DNA of 64,000 nt, taken from the NCBI GenBank assembly GCA_022575985.1, contig JAKSXM010000002.1, positions 17,967,001 to 18,031,000 of the forward strand. The letters are read 5' to 3'. This DNA comes from Anagrus nilaparvatae (lineage: Eukaryota; Arthropoda; Insecta; Hymenoptera; Mymaridae). Of this stretch, positions 1 to 12,300 are shown one piece after another. Below the pieces are notes generated by a model that was not told the DNA's origin, made no database searches, and saw only the letters and a program-made list of their open reading frames with translations. The translations under genes and the position numbers were made by a program. The number at the start of each line of letters is the position of its first letter. Position 1 is the first letter of the stretch.

Positions 1-710
1 AATTTTATTAAGCGACATGTTTTGTTCAATTTTTTATCTAAGTTTGCATTGATTTAAGAGTTTAATATATATTGGTGTACTTAAAACATGATTTAGTTTA
101 TAAAATAGAAACTATAAATCTTGGACAATGATTCCTGCTGTGTGTATGTGTGTCTTTTTTTATTTGATTTGCTAACTATAACATTAAATTATATAGGCTT
201 TTTTTCGACAATAATTTATTTTAACTTGTTAAACTAGTTACTAATTTTTAAACATATGTTTTGCTTTGATTATTATATTATATTCTATTGTTTTAATTTT
301 TTAAAACATATTTTTTTTTTGCTCGTAACATATAAAAAATATAATAAAAATTTTGACGATTGTTGTTAACTTTTTACTTTTTAAAAACATAAACTCTCGT
401 AAAAAAAATATTTAAAATTGTATAATAAATCATGTAAGTTCACAAATATATTTTGTTGTTATATATATTTTTTTAATATTATTTGTAAATATATAATATG
501 TGTGTGTGTGTGCATATGTGATTAATGTATGATTTATTGTATGAGTGTAAGTTTATATATGGGTAGAAATTTTAAATTTTTTGGTTATTATGGAAGTTAA
601 TGAGAAGGAAGTTATCGGTTGATTAATCGAAAAAATTTATTTTCTTAATAAGTTTGTACGAGAGTTTGTAACACTTGTTTAATGTATAAGATTTAGTGAC
701 TCCAAAATTT

Positions 711-749
711 TTCTCGCAAATGAAATGATCTTATAAGGATATATAAATA
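711..749 (+). promoter_or_regulatory. PSE-like box plus TATA, copy 1
   Basis: The box TTCTCGCAAATGAAATGA is at 711-728, followed by an 11-bp spacer and TATATAAATA at 740. If it works like a fly U6 promoter, transcription would start near 770. The first T4 run after that is near 798-801, so any short RNA would be about 30 nt or would read on. Confidence 0.55.
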
Positions 750-1295
750 GATCATTTAACTTATGTAGCTTGAATTTACTCCCATTATATAATAATATTT
801 TCGTAAAATTTTAATTGATCAAAATATAAAAACATTAACTCTAATTTCTTAACTATAACCTTTTTGAATTTTCATTTTCTGTAGATGTTTCCTATAAATA
901 AAAGATTTATTCAATTCTTTAGTATACTAGATATGGGTTCGTATCTCGCAGGTTATATAGCGAGCATCATAAGGCTCTAGGTTTTTCATTCGATTATAAT
1001 ATTTTTTATTCGTAACTTTTCTAGAATAAAGACTATATTATCATAATTATTTGCTTTATTGAATTCAGTTATAAATAATTTAAATATTATCACCAACAAT
1101 AAACTAACATTTTCCTGTGAAATATTTGTGAATTTGCGTAAATTGTTTTTTTACTTTTAATTAGTTTATTACGAAAGTTAATTGGAATAATTAAGTTTTG
1201 AAGTATTGAGTTATTATAAATGGTCAATACGTTTTATTTTAAAATTATAACCAAAATATTCTTTAGATATTTTTGATTTGTTTAGAAAATATATT

Positions 1296-1332
1296 TTCTC
1301 GCAAATGAAATGACTTCATAAGATTATATAAG
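1296..1332 (+). promoter_or_regulatory. PSE-like box plus TATA, copy 2
   Basis: The 18-bp box at 1296-1313 is identical to that of copy 1. It is followed by an 11-bp spacer and TATATAAG at 1325. Flanks on both sides resemble those of the copy at 31906, including an upstream ATTGAGTTATTA-like stretch and a downstream AAACGTTATTTA. Confidence 0.6.
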
Positions 1333-1354
1333 TAGATCCATGAAAATTTTTAGT

Positions 1355-1406
1355 ATATTTACTAAAACGTTATTTAATATGGCTAAACTGAGTGAAAATT
1401 ATTTTT
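1355..1406 (+). ncRNA. Hypothetical short Pol III-type RNA
   Basis: This is the predicted transcript of the promoter-like motif at 1296, taking the start 30 bp after the first T of the TATA box and the end at a T5 run (1402-1406). The segment AAACGTTATTTA is shared with the predicted transcript of the copy at 31906. It matches no known RNA that I recognise. Both ends are inferred. Confidence 0.2.
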
Positions 1407-4400
1407 ATTGTTATATAGTATAAATTATTATTTGGAGTTGATTCCTTCATAATTAAGTGGTTCTTTTCTTTTCTTTATGAAATATGAATTGTAAATTTTT
1501 TAATACTTACAAAAGTGTATAAATTGACTCTCAGGTTTGAATTCCCGTTTTATGCAGTCTCCAAAGAGCTTATTTTGGCTGTGTCTGGCATATGGTTGAT
1601 CATGACCAGTAAATTTAGTTAGTTCCTTTCATGAACAATAACTTAATTGTGTATTTTAAATTCTTCAATTAGTAGGCATTTCACAAAAATTATCATTAAA
1701 AACCCGTAATATCTCTCATATTTTAAATTTTACACCCTATATTCTCAAAAATGACCCAAGCAACACAAATTCCTTCCCATATATCATAATTTTGATGGTT
1801 TTCTTTTGATCTATTTCCTTCACTTTACCTTTATTTTCTTAAAACATAACCTTCAAAAAAATATTATTTCTATATACCCTTTATTTTAATTCAAGGTAAA
1901 AAAAACCTTAAGGTATATTAAAATAAAAATAAAAAATTTTTGTATTAACGCATAAAAAAAAGAAATAAAATTATTATTAAAAGTATTAAAAAATATCTAA
2001 CCTTGAAAAAAAATAAAAAAAATTTTCTTTTGTAGAAAAACGCCCCAATATATACAAGAGTTTATTTTTTTTTATTTAAATATCATCCATAAAAATAAAA
2101 TTGACTTATATGAGATAATGCCGCACGAATTTAAACGTATTTATAGGTTATGAATTTGAAAATATTAAAAATAATAAATCCGCCTACGGTAAGTAATAAT
2201 TTGAGGTTAGTAATACATACGAATTAAATATACGTTAACAACATATATAATATTTAGTATTGACAATCATAATATGATCCCAAATTAAGATTGTTAAAAA
2301 TATTACAAGGTATATAAAACCGACTTATAAATGATGCGAAAAGTCTACATATATTTTACAAAAATTTATTTCTTTTTTTTATATTCACATTTTGCTCGAG
2401 GGTTATTATTACATACTTTTATTTTTTATTCTTAGATTTATTTACTCATTTTTTAAGCTACTGTTTTCTTTATATATATAAATCAAACATAACCTGAAAA
2501 AAGAGAAAAAAAAAACTTTAATAATTAACGGTTTAATTGACTTGACGATTCTTAGTAAATTGTTAATCGGAATCTTTTGATGTTTAATATGTATATTGAT
2601 ACTTAAGTATAAGTTAGAAAGAGATAGATATATATATAAAACAAATTAAAAATAAAAAATTATTAGAGCAAAGTTTTTTTTTATTATTGTCACAGTTACA
2701 TAAGTTGATTAATGGAACAGAAAGTATGTAAGATATTTTTGTAAAATTTTAATTACAAAAGGTCGTATTTTACATTTAAGTGATTTTTTATTACCCTAAA
2801 ATAAATCTGATTATCAATCATATAAAATTATATTTTGTAAAATAAAATTATTTTTATCAGAAAATAAAAAAGTTGATACGTACATAACCTTACTTTTCTT
2901 CCGAAAAAATCATTAGACCATATATTTTGAGTTAAGTATGCTTACTTACATTATAGACTAACTATTTAGTTACTATTAAAAGTGATAGTAGATATTTTAT
3001 ATATACTAAAACCGGAAAGATAATCACGTAACAAGAAAGTTAATAAAGTATACTTTGATTTTTTATAATAAAAATTTTCTTGTAAATTTTTACTAATAAA
3101 TTTAAAAAAAAAATTCTAACCTAAAATATTTAACTTGAGGGTGTAATTAAATATGTGTAATATACTTTGAGTAATTTACATGTAATATAAGTTACGTAAT
3201 TTTAAATTATATATTTAAAAAGAAGAGTTCTGTTCCTTATAAATTAATTTGTGTTTTTTAAAAAATAAATTTTAAAGAAAAGATAAGTGTTTTTAATTAT
3301 ATATTAGATAGAAAAATAGGTATAGTTACGTGCTAAAATTAAACAATGTGTAATTTTATTAGATTATTAATTAATTTTCAATAAAAGTGTCTGTAATAAA
3401 TATTGAAAAGTAAAAAAAAACTACTAGATATTTTATTTTCTCTTGTAAAAAAAGGTATTAAAAATATATAGAAAGATTTTTACTTACACACAAAGTTTAG
3501 AGTCACGATTTTCCATACTTCATCGGTCAGTCCGATCTTTTTTTATTTTTTTTGAGTTAAGTTCGTGAATTTAGTTTTTTGTCATCTTCCTTATAAATAA
3601 TAGTCTTGACATTGATCAGGATGTGTCTTTTTTATGGTCATTGAACTAAACAGGAAATAATATGTACCTATTTTTACTCATAACCTCTAAAGTATATAAT
3701 AAGGTTCTTTGAACCTTTTATAAATAAACTAAAAAACCTTTTCTATGTCGTGAATGTCGATTTTTTTATGATATACAACCAGTAAAAACTAAATGTAAAT
3801 TTTTTTTCTATATTATAATGGGTGTAGCCAGGCGTAAAGCATAAATTTTTGGCGCGCGCATATATTTAACGTGGCGCGCATGCATATCTTAAAAAACATA
3901 ACCTATAACTGTTTTATTATATTTTTTTTCAGGAAGTATTTAAGTCACGACAATTTATAATATATTTATAAATACGTAAGAAAAAAATTAAATTTTTAGT
4001 TTTACGATTTGAATTATTTTGTTTATTTTAATTATATTTATATTAGATGCGTATTGAATTACATAGGGTTAAGAAATTCCAATTATCAAGAATTTAAGCA
4101 TGATATCATTTACATTGGTATAAAATTTCCAATCTGAATATCAAAATGTGACGTAAAAGACATTTTTACATAAAATAACACTCGCGTATACATAAAATAA
4201 AACTTACGCAACCCTAACCTATAAGTTTTTTTATGTATGTATGGACCAAATAGTTATTTTTTTAGATATATATATAACGATTTTATTTTATTATTATCAT
4301 ATTATAAAATCTATTAAACATTTATTATATATTATGTTATAAAAGTTTTTTTTAGAGTCGAAAGAAAATGTCAAAAGAAAAGTTTTTATTTTCCTGTGTT

Positions 4401-5470
4401 TTTGATTTATCAAATTGATAAGAGTGACAGTAAATATATATAATAATATAGGGTGTTATAAATATTATTTAAAAATCACGATTTTTTTAGATCGATGCTT
4501 CCTTGTTGATAGAATTTTTTATTGCCTAAAGGTTAGATATTTTTTTAAAACAGTTTTTTTTTAAACGATTATGTCAAATATTTTAAAGAATTTTTTTTTT
4601 GTTGTTAAAATTATATATATCAACGTTAAATCACGTTTATTTTTTATATATACTTGCTTTATATGTTGAAAATGTACTTTTATACTCTTAAAATGACATT
4701 TTAACTATTAGAAAAGACAAGTGTATTTATACATACCAAAACAAAAAGTGTTTAAGGAATTTTATTAGATTTATTTATATTTTATTTATAATACATTGAA
4801 TGTAATGCATGTTTTTTATGCGTGTATTTGTATAAATGTTGAAATTTTTTTTTTACTTATTATTTGTATTGAAAAGAGTAGTATAGGTATATAATAAAAA
4901 TTTTTTTTGCTCAAATCAATAATGTATAATTATGTTTGACATAATTAAACTAGTATTAAAAATTTTTGTTTCTTTTAGATATTTTAAGAAATAGGTATAA
5001 TTAATGTTTTTTTTTTTAATGTCGTATAAATGAGTTTAATTATATCAAAATTAAACAATTTAGACATTTTTTTACTTTTTTTTGAAATGTTGTTTATTTT
5101 TTTGTTTTGCTATTTGTTGTATTGTCAATTTCATTGGGCTGTTTGAAGTATTCCAACATTAAAAAAAAAAAAATATTATTTCTAATTTTTGGGAATTTCT
5201 TTTTTAACACCTCTATTTGGGTACAGCTTCCATAGATATTTCTAAATTTAGTTTTAAAAACGTCATTCTGTTCTTTTATAGCTCCTAATTAGCAAAAAAA
5301 GATCGGGGTGAAATGATAAGGAAAAAAAGTTGGAAAATTGTTTTCTTTGAAAAATTGTATTCGGAAAATTTACAGTTAACTAAACATATATTAAATTAAA
5401 ATTTTCAAAAGATAATGAAAAATATTAGAATTATTGATATAAATAGATATAAATAAAAATGTAAAAATTT

Positions 5471-5507
5471 TTCTCACAAATGAAATGACTTTACAATGTT
5501 ATAAATA
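5471..5507 (+). promoter_or_regulatory. PSE-like box plus TATA, copy 3
   Basis: The box TTCTCACAAATGAAATGA differs at one position from the commonest form. The spacer is 11 bp and TATAAATA is at 5500-5507. Sequence downstream at 5531-5559 matches that of copy 6 (8186-8214), sharing CATCTAATT and GACATTGTATTTAT. Confidence 0.6.
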
Positions 5508-5892
5508 GAAATAGAAACATCTGCTTTAATCATCTAATTATTGTTGACATTGTATTTATGTTCTCTCTAAAAAAATGGAAAATTAATTTTATTAACAAAT
5601 ATTATTAATAAATCTTTATTTTGAAAATATTTATTTATTATTTAAATCATTAAGTTTGCCTTTGAAATATCAAACAACATTTTCTGAATAATTTATTTAA
5701 TTATTTTCACCACCAATTATAATAGTAAATTAATTATTAACGATTAAAACGTTTTTAAGTACACAACTAATTAAAACGAATGAAAGAAATGTATTATTTA
5801 ACACATAAATTAACCAAAATTACTATTAGAATTCATTATAATATTAATTTTATTAATATAAATAGTAGGGTAATATCAAAGTGAAAATATTT

Positions 5893-5929
5893 TTCTCGCA
5901 AGTAAAATTACTTTACTATGTTATAAACA
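5893..5929 (+). promoter_or_regulatory. PSE-like box plus TATA, copy 4
   Basis: The box TTCTCGCAAGTAAAATTA matches 16 of 18 positions. After an 11-bp spacer comes TATAAACA at 5922. It lies 422 bp after copy 3 on the same strand, and the upstream A/T context (GAAAATATTTT) is shared. Confidence 0.5.
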
Positions 5930-6400
5930 GAAGGCTTGAATTTGTAATAGTTATCCAAAATACAAATATTATGAATCTCTTGTACTATTAAAATTACACG
6001 GTACGTAAATAGTCATCTATAGTTATATGGAATTTCATATCTTTGTTAGCATGACATCGTCAAATACTTATACATTGGTATTTAAAACGATTGCTGTATT
6101 ATTATGTATTGTGAAAATTTAAATTAAAATTTGAGAATATTTTCCATTTTTTGCTTTTGCTGAATAATACACTATCTGAAAAATATCAATTGACAGTTTG
6201 TATTATGACATAAATTCTTTGGTAAAATTAACTTAAAATTATTTAAAGATTAAATGGTTCAAATAAAATAAGTGGATACTTCATATGCATGGTTATATTA
6301 ATTTTCATATTTGAGTTTATACCAAAGTCAAATAAATTAATATTGGTTTTTGAGAAATTTATAATTTATACAAAAAATTTAATAAAATTTATTATTTTAT

Positions 6401-6515
6401 AGGTCTGTTCTTTTTGTCCCAGCTAACTACTTTTTTCTTTTTATGGTAAAAAAGTTAACCCCGGTTTACCATAAAAGGAAGAAAGAAGTTAACTCGATAA
6501 CAAAAAGAACAGACC
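6401..6515. mobile_element. Foldback miniature element, 115 bp
   Basis: It begins AGGTCTGTTCTTTTTGT and ends with the exact reverse complement. The arms continue pairing inward to TTATGGTAAA and TTTACCATAA around a loop containing AAGTTAACCCC. TAT lies on both sides, possibly a short target duplication. It has no coding capacity. Confidence 0.7.
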
Positions 6516-6659
6516 TTATTTTTCATATTTAATAATATTTATATGTATAAAAGAAAGTTAATTTAAATCATTAAAAAAAAAAAAAATAAAGTGTACTAGG
6601 ATTGATTGAAATTAATTTCCTAAATATGCGACGAAAATCAAAGTATAAAAATGTTTCGA

Positions 6660-6696
6660 TTCTCGCAAATGAAATGACTTCACAATACTATAAATA
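6660..6696 (+). promoter_or_regulatory. PSE-like box plus TATA, copy 5
   Basis: The box TTCTCGCAAATGAAATGA is at 6660-6677, followed by an 11-bp spacer and TATAAATA at 6689-6696. Downstream sequence is unlike the other copies apart from weak similarity to copy 4. Confidence 0.6.
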
Positions 6697-8131
6697 AAAT
6701 GCTCAAATTCTGAAATAATTATCATTTATACATGTATACGTATTCAAAATTAATTATAATTTAACTGCATTTAGTCTTTAAAATACGTCTATTTCTTCGT
6801 TTGTGAGTGGCTTAGCTGCATTTATTCTACTTAAATAATTAATTTAGTATATTTAGTCTTCTGGTGTAGTAATTATAGTCTTCTGGATGTAGAGTGTTGA
6901 AGACGAGTGCAATACTATTAATCAAAATATTGTTATTCTTTTCAGTTTTCAAGATCTTTTGGCAGATTTTCATAAAACTAAGATAGAATAATAAATAATA
7001 TTCATAACTACAATTAATTTTAATTAATTTTAAAAGCGAATAAAACCATTTATAAACCAATGGCTACAAAGATATTTTCCCAGTGAATTTATCATTCAAA
7101 GTTAATAAACTTAAAAAATGATAACTAAAAAAATAAATCAGCCTTTAAAAATCATAAATTTTCAAAAGTGATATCTCTATAAAGATTTTAATCTTAATCT
7201 ATAACTTGAAAAATAGAAATAATTTTCTATATATAATAAACTCGTATAAAAAATAAAACTTCCTTTAAGATTATAAATAAATAAAAAAAACTTTCATAAA
7301 AATTTTTGCTATAAGTAAAAGATGATCTAATTTAAAATACATTGAACTTTTTTTCTTTAAATTTCTTTTTATTTATTTAACAAACTAAATATAGGAAGAA
7401 GTTTAACCAGTCAACTACTATTTTTTTTTTATATTTATTTAGAAATATTTTTATTTATTTTACCAAATAAGAAAATTTATAAATTTTCAATATATTAACT
7501 GATGATACTATGAAATTTTCATCTAAAAATAAAGATGTTAAAATATATTTAAATACTTAATGGAATTTTTCTTACTTAATCTATTACAGTAATTAAAAGA
7601 AAGTTCAAGTATATATATTTAAAATATTAAATTAAAACATGATCTTTAATTGCATTTAATTGTGGTTTATTATTATATATATATATACTATAAAATTCGA
7701 TATGTTATCTAATTTGCATAAGATATATTTTATGTACCTGTTTTATTCTTGTATTATGTTAATAAGTTTATTTTTAATGCATTTAAAAAAAAATACATAA
7801 AAGGTTATTTTATTTATTTATTATATCGTTATATATATGCTTAAATTTATATATAAATCTTTTTATTATTTATACTTATTTTAATTAAGAAAATTCGTTT
7901 ACTTTTTTTATTATAAAAATTTTTTAATATTTGTTTAAATGTTTATATGGGTCGTTTGTGATGAAAATAAAATATTGGGTTCTTTGTAGTTTTATAGTTT
8001 GGATTTTTAACTGAGGTGTGTTTTTAATTTTGATTAATTTTTTCTGCTGAAATTAAGAGGTTGATTTTATTCCGGTTAATATATGGAGGAGAGAAGAGTT
8101 TATACAGATGAAAATTAAAGTGTAAAAATTT

Positions 8132-8168
8132 TTCTCGCAAGTGAAATGATCTTCCTATGTTATAAATA
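8132..8168 (+). promoter_or_regulatory. PSE-like box plus TATA, copy 6
   Basis: The box TTCTCGCAAGTGAAATGA is at 8132-8149, followed by an 11-bp spacer and TATAAATA at 8161-8168. This is one of the best copies, and its downstream block is shared with copy 3. Confidence 0.65.
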
Positions 8169-8190
8169 GAAATATCTGTTTCCATCATCT

Positions 8191-8225
8191 AATTGTTATA
8201 GACATTGTATTTATATATATTTTTT
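8191..8225 (+). ncRNA. Hypothetical short Pol III-type RNA
   Basis: This is the predicted product of the promoter-like motif at 8132. The start is placed 30 bp after the TATA box begins, and a T6 run at 8220-8225 could terminate Pol III. The part GACATTGTATTTAT is conserved with the segment downstream of the motif at 5471. It is not a recognisable snRNA, tRNA or snoRNA. The ends are inferred. Confidence 0.25.
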
Positions 8226-9815
8226 ATTGCTATTGATTTTATTGGATATGTCATTTGGTAACTCCTTTATTCAAACGCCTAGTAAAAATTAAGGCTGTAA
8301 TCAAATCTGATTTTTTATAGGTAAATTACAGTAATATCTTAAATAAATAAACTAATTTAATACATCGTGCCGTAATCCAAACATACACTGGGATTTTACT
8401 GTGATTTTTAATACACGTATGCCTTTGATTATCCCATTAAGTGTCTATAAATTAAAAGGGACATCCTTGTTAGAAGGTAATACCACCAATAAGTAAGAAA
8501 TAAGCATATAATTATTTAAGAAATACATCGAAGCAATACGATTATTTGATATAATCCAGTCAAATCGCGGTAAAAAGTCTATAGTAGACAAAATCTGGTG
8601 ATGGTCACTGACTAAACACCCTCAACTGTATATTGACTGGAGTATTAATGGAACAGATTTTTATTAGTTTTTTTGTGAAAATGGCTAGATATTAGAATTG
8701 AAATAATTTAATTTTAGCAACTATCACAAGAAATTATAAAATTGACCTTTTAATTTTGTTTACATATTAAAAAATATTAGTAAAATTTAAAGAGAGCTAA
8801 TAAAATAAAAATCAGTTGCTAACAATGACCGTCTTCAAATAGCATTTTCTTTTATCTTCTATTTAAAAAATATGACTTTTTTATTTTTTTTTACTGAAAC
8901 TAACTCTTTTTTTCCTTAAAAACCTGTATAAAGTCTTTAATAGGCCATTCCTTAATTTACCGAGTATTTACTATTTAGAAAAATTAAAGCATTCCAAGCA
9001 TGAAAAAGTCCGAAAATGTTTAAATTTACTAAATAAACTAACCTAAAAAACAAAATTTTTCAAAAAAAATTGAAAATTAACCATATACCTTATTATAATG
9101 ACAACATTGTAATTTACGATCGCATGTTTTAATCACACAAAAAGAGAAAAAAAAATCACATTCCAAAAAGGGTTTCAGTTCAAAGGTCTTTACCTTTTTA
9201 ATTAGTATTAAGTAAAACCTAAAGGCAGCAATATTCCAAACCATACAACGTTTATTTTCCTACAAAAACCTTTTTGTTGTGATTAAAATGATAAAAATTA
9301 ATTGATTCATTGTAAAGTTTACTTATATATTTTTAATAGCATTTTTAAAAAATCAATTTATTTAATATTTATTAAGTCTGCCCTTGTCAAAAAGAAATAA
9401 TGTATTTATTAAAATATATAAAAATTATAATTATAAATCTAGATTATAAATATAATATATAATTATTAAAAAACTTTCATTTTCTATATATTTATAGGTA
9501 TATATATAAAGATTTTTTTAATTTATGAATCTTTACTTATTTTTTTTTTTTTATTAATTTATTTTTAATATTATGAGGAAGTAATAATAGTAATTTTTTT
9601 AAACAATTGTTTTATTTATTTAGTTATTATGGTAATTTTTTGAGTATGGATTTTAAGATTTATTTTATGATTTTTTAATGTAAAAGAGACGATTTTTTAT
9701 ATATTTTGATTGATGGTTTTAGTGTAGTATGTTTGTATTTAAATTTTTTTTTTTGGCTTCTGTATACTCTTTTGTTTTAGAGTAAAAATTAAAAAATTTA
9801 GCCATAGCTATTAGT

Positions 9816-10022
9816 AAGGGGTGTGCGGTTACGCGTAATTACTCAGGTTTCAGTTACCCAACCCAAATTTTTGGCCTTTTTATTCAAATCAAATTTTTTG
9901 TAAAGCTCAAAAATTTTCTAAAATGGTCCGCAGTCAAAGTTTTGAATTGGAACCTTCCTTGGATATTCAAATCCCAACCCAACTCGAAATAAAAGACCTG
10001 AAATTTTAGGTACCCATACGCT
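9816..10022. mobile_element. Degenerate hAT-like miniature element
   Basis: The left end TAAGGGGTGTGCGG resembles hAT-family termini, and the right end (TACCCATACGCT) is a poor reverse complement of it. GCTATTAG precedes and GCTATTTA follows, a plausible decayed 8-bp target duplication. The interior has ACCCAACCCAA and AACCCAACTCG, like the proline-codon-like repeats of known small hAT elements. Confidence 0.4.
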
Positions 10023-12041
10023 GCTATTTATTAGAATGGAGTTTTAGCCCCAAGATCCAAATTTTATTTTATAATGCTAGTCTGACTGGATCTAAGAATT
10101 TTCCTTCGAAAAAATTTTGAGTGTGTCCAAAATGTTTGCTGAATGTACCACAATTAATAACATTAATAGTATAAAACCCTTAAGTAACCAACAAAACTTA
10201 ATTACTTTTTTTATCTGATTCTTAGCGATTCATTTAATGAAAAAGTAGATTTTTGGGATCAATTTATCTAGAATTTACTATATCCTTACAGATCCGGTTT
10301 AATTTTCTCCTGACCACTAAAATTCTTAGCTCATCTCGTACCCAACAACATATTTCTACAAAAATCCTTTCTTACACTAACGCACATTCTTTTAACCATA
10401 AAATACACAATGAGAAAATTTTATCTCACGTATGCCTGTAAGATTAAAATTTTTTCACACGTTTTCCAATACATACGTTTAATTTTAATTAAAAATTAAT
10501 TTTAAATCAATAAATTTAACGATAATAATAAAAAACTTAAATTATTATTCCATTTAGTACTTAATCTAAATAATAATTTTGTAATAAAATACAAATTTAA
10601 AAAATAAAATCATAAAAAAATATTTTTTAACATCCGTTTTGTAAATTATTGCTAAATCTGTTAATCCGCCAATTCTTCTTACTAATTATTCTAAACGTAT
10701 AATATTTTTTTATTAGCCTCATTTATTACCTCGAATATAACAATAATAATAAAAACTAACATACACCAGCATCCTCATTTTTGCTAAATAAATAAAAAAG
10801 ATAATTAAACATTTGTTAAAATGTAATTTTTTTGTCTGGATGCGCAACTTTCGCTGTAATTTAAAAAAAACTCAAACGTCTTCATTTTTAAAGAAGAAGT
10901 ACTCAAGTTTTATTATTATTATTATGTTTATCTTTAATATCAATTATGCACTTGTGTGTCTCTTTAAAAAAATCTGATGCACAACCAAACCGGTTTTCAT
11001 TTTTTTTTTTAGCAAAAATTAATATCCGTTATTTTTGAATAATAAAATATTTGAACTTTTTATTAAATTATTGTGAGAAAAAAACATTTTTTGTGATTTT
11101 AATCAAAGGTACTTATATAAAAATTAATATCAAAATATTTACGTTCTAATTTACAATTCTATATATATCGCGTTATCAATGCGCGCATATTATAAAATCA
11201 TTTATATTATTAAATTGCGTTTGTAATATTGAAAGCCGTTTTGAAAGTTTTTATAATATTTTTTTTTTTTTTTTTTAAATAAAATACGGCAGCCATATAG
11301 CGACAAGTCTTGCGTAAATTACACAATGTTATAATGTGTGTATTTGTGTGTATTTGATTTTTTATATGTTGTTTGCCTTTCAAACGTAATAAGCAAAGTG
11401 TTAAAATGAAAATTATTATCATAAAATGGTTTGCTTTTTTATGGAAATGATTGTAATTTTAAGAAAGATGATTTTTGGGTATTTAATGGTTTTTTGGAAA
11501 ATATGAACTGGAGTTGTTAGAAAATTAGATTTTGATGATTATTTTAGGCGAATTTTGGTTGATTTGGGCCTGCGTTGAAAAATTAAAATGAATTTTGATG
11601 CTTTTAGCTGATATACAAAATAAAAGATTGCTGTTTCCGGAAAAATAAATTTCAAGTTAAATTACAAAAGTTTATGCGAATTATAATGAAACTAGACATA
11701 ATTTGAAATTTACGATAAGTTTCCTGCGTTTGAAATTTCAAGAAATTTTTTTCAATTCCCTAGTATTTATAGAAAATTGTCTTGCTTGTTTGAAACTTAA
11801 AGCGTCTGAAATAAAAAATAAAATGCAGCAGTTTTTATATATAATTAACTTTAGGACCTTATCAGTTAGAAAAATTCGAAGCAAACCTTTGATATTTCAG
11901 GCATAGAAACTTACCCATGTGGTTTGAAAATTGTAATTTTTTATGAATATTTTCTTCTATTTACTTCTGATATGTTAGGAAACTGGCTCTGAAATTTATC
12001 TATCAATAATAAACAAAAATTATTAACAAATTTGTTAAATA

Positions 12042-12300
12042 TACACTGAAAACAAAATCCGATTGCGGATAGCGGAATTCCGTTTGTGGATAGTGAATTT
12101 TTTACGGCTCATTGTACCGCTGCGCGCATATTTTATAAAAGCGAAAAAAAATTTTGTATTTAATTTTTTTTACATTTCAAGTAACTTGAAATTGTTTGAG
12201 TATGAAAAAAAATTCTGCTAGACACAAGTGGAATTCCGTTCGCCGTTATCCAAATTCCACTAATGGCAAACAAATCACCATCGGATTTACTTTTAGAGTA
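12042..12300. mobile_element. TACACTGAAAA-type miniature element, 259 bp
   Basis: The left end TACACTGAAAAC..AAATCCGAT and the reverse-complemented right end TACTCTAAAAG..AAATCCGAT align over about 21 bp. GGAATTCCG occurs in both arms. Related single ends occur at 32497-32524 and 63330-63369. Confidence 0.6.

Larger units (their letters stand above)
1..8700. other. Non-coding, A+T-rich region with a cluster of PSE/TATA motifs
   Basis: No coding exon seen. The segment holds six plus-strand PSE/TATA promoter-like motifs (711, 1296, 5471, 5893, 6660, 8132), a foldback element at 6401-6515, a CpG-containing patch near 3850-3893, and five plus-strand copies of CATAACCT between 1845 and 3904. Weak similarity between neighbouring units around the first motifs, such as a CACCAAYRATAAAC-like box near 1090, suggests old local duplication. 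Confidence 0.6.

Noticed and set aside
1528..1560. AGGTTTGAATTCCCG, like a tRNA B box
   Set aside because: No A box at the right distance, no acceptor stem and no cloverleaf could be drawn.
2152..2187. Possible start exon ending at GCCTACG|GTAAGTAA
   Set aside because: The short frame from the ATG (MNLKILKIINPPT) ends in phase 0, whereas exon A needs a phase-1 partner, and it does not look like a signal peptide.
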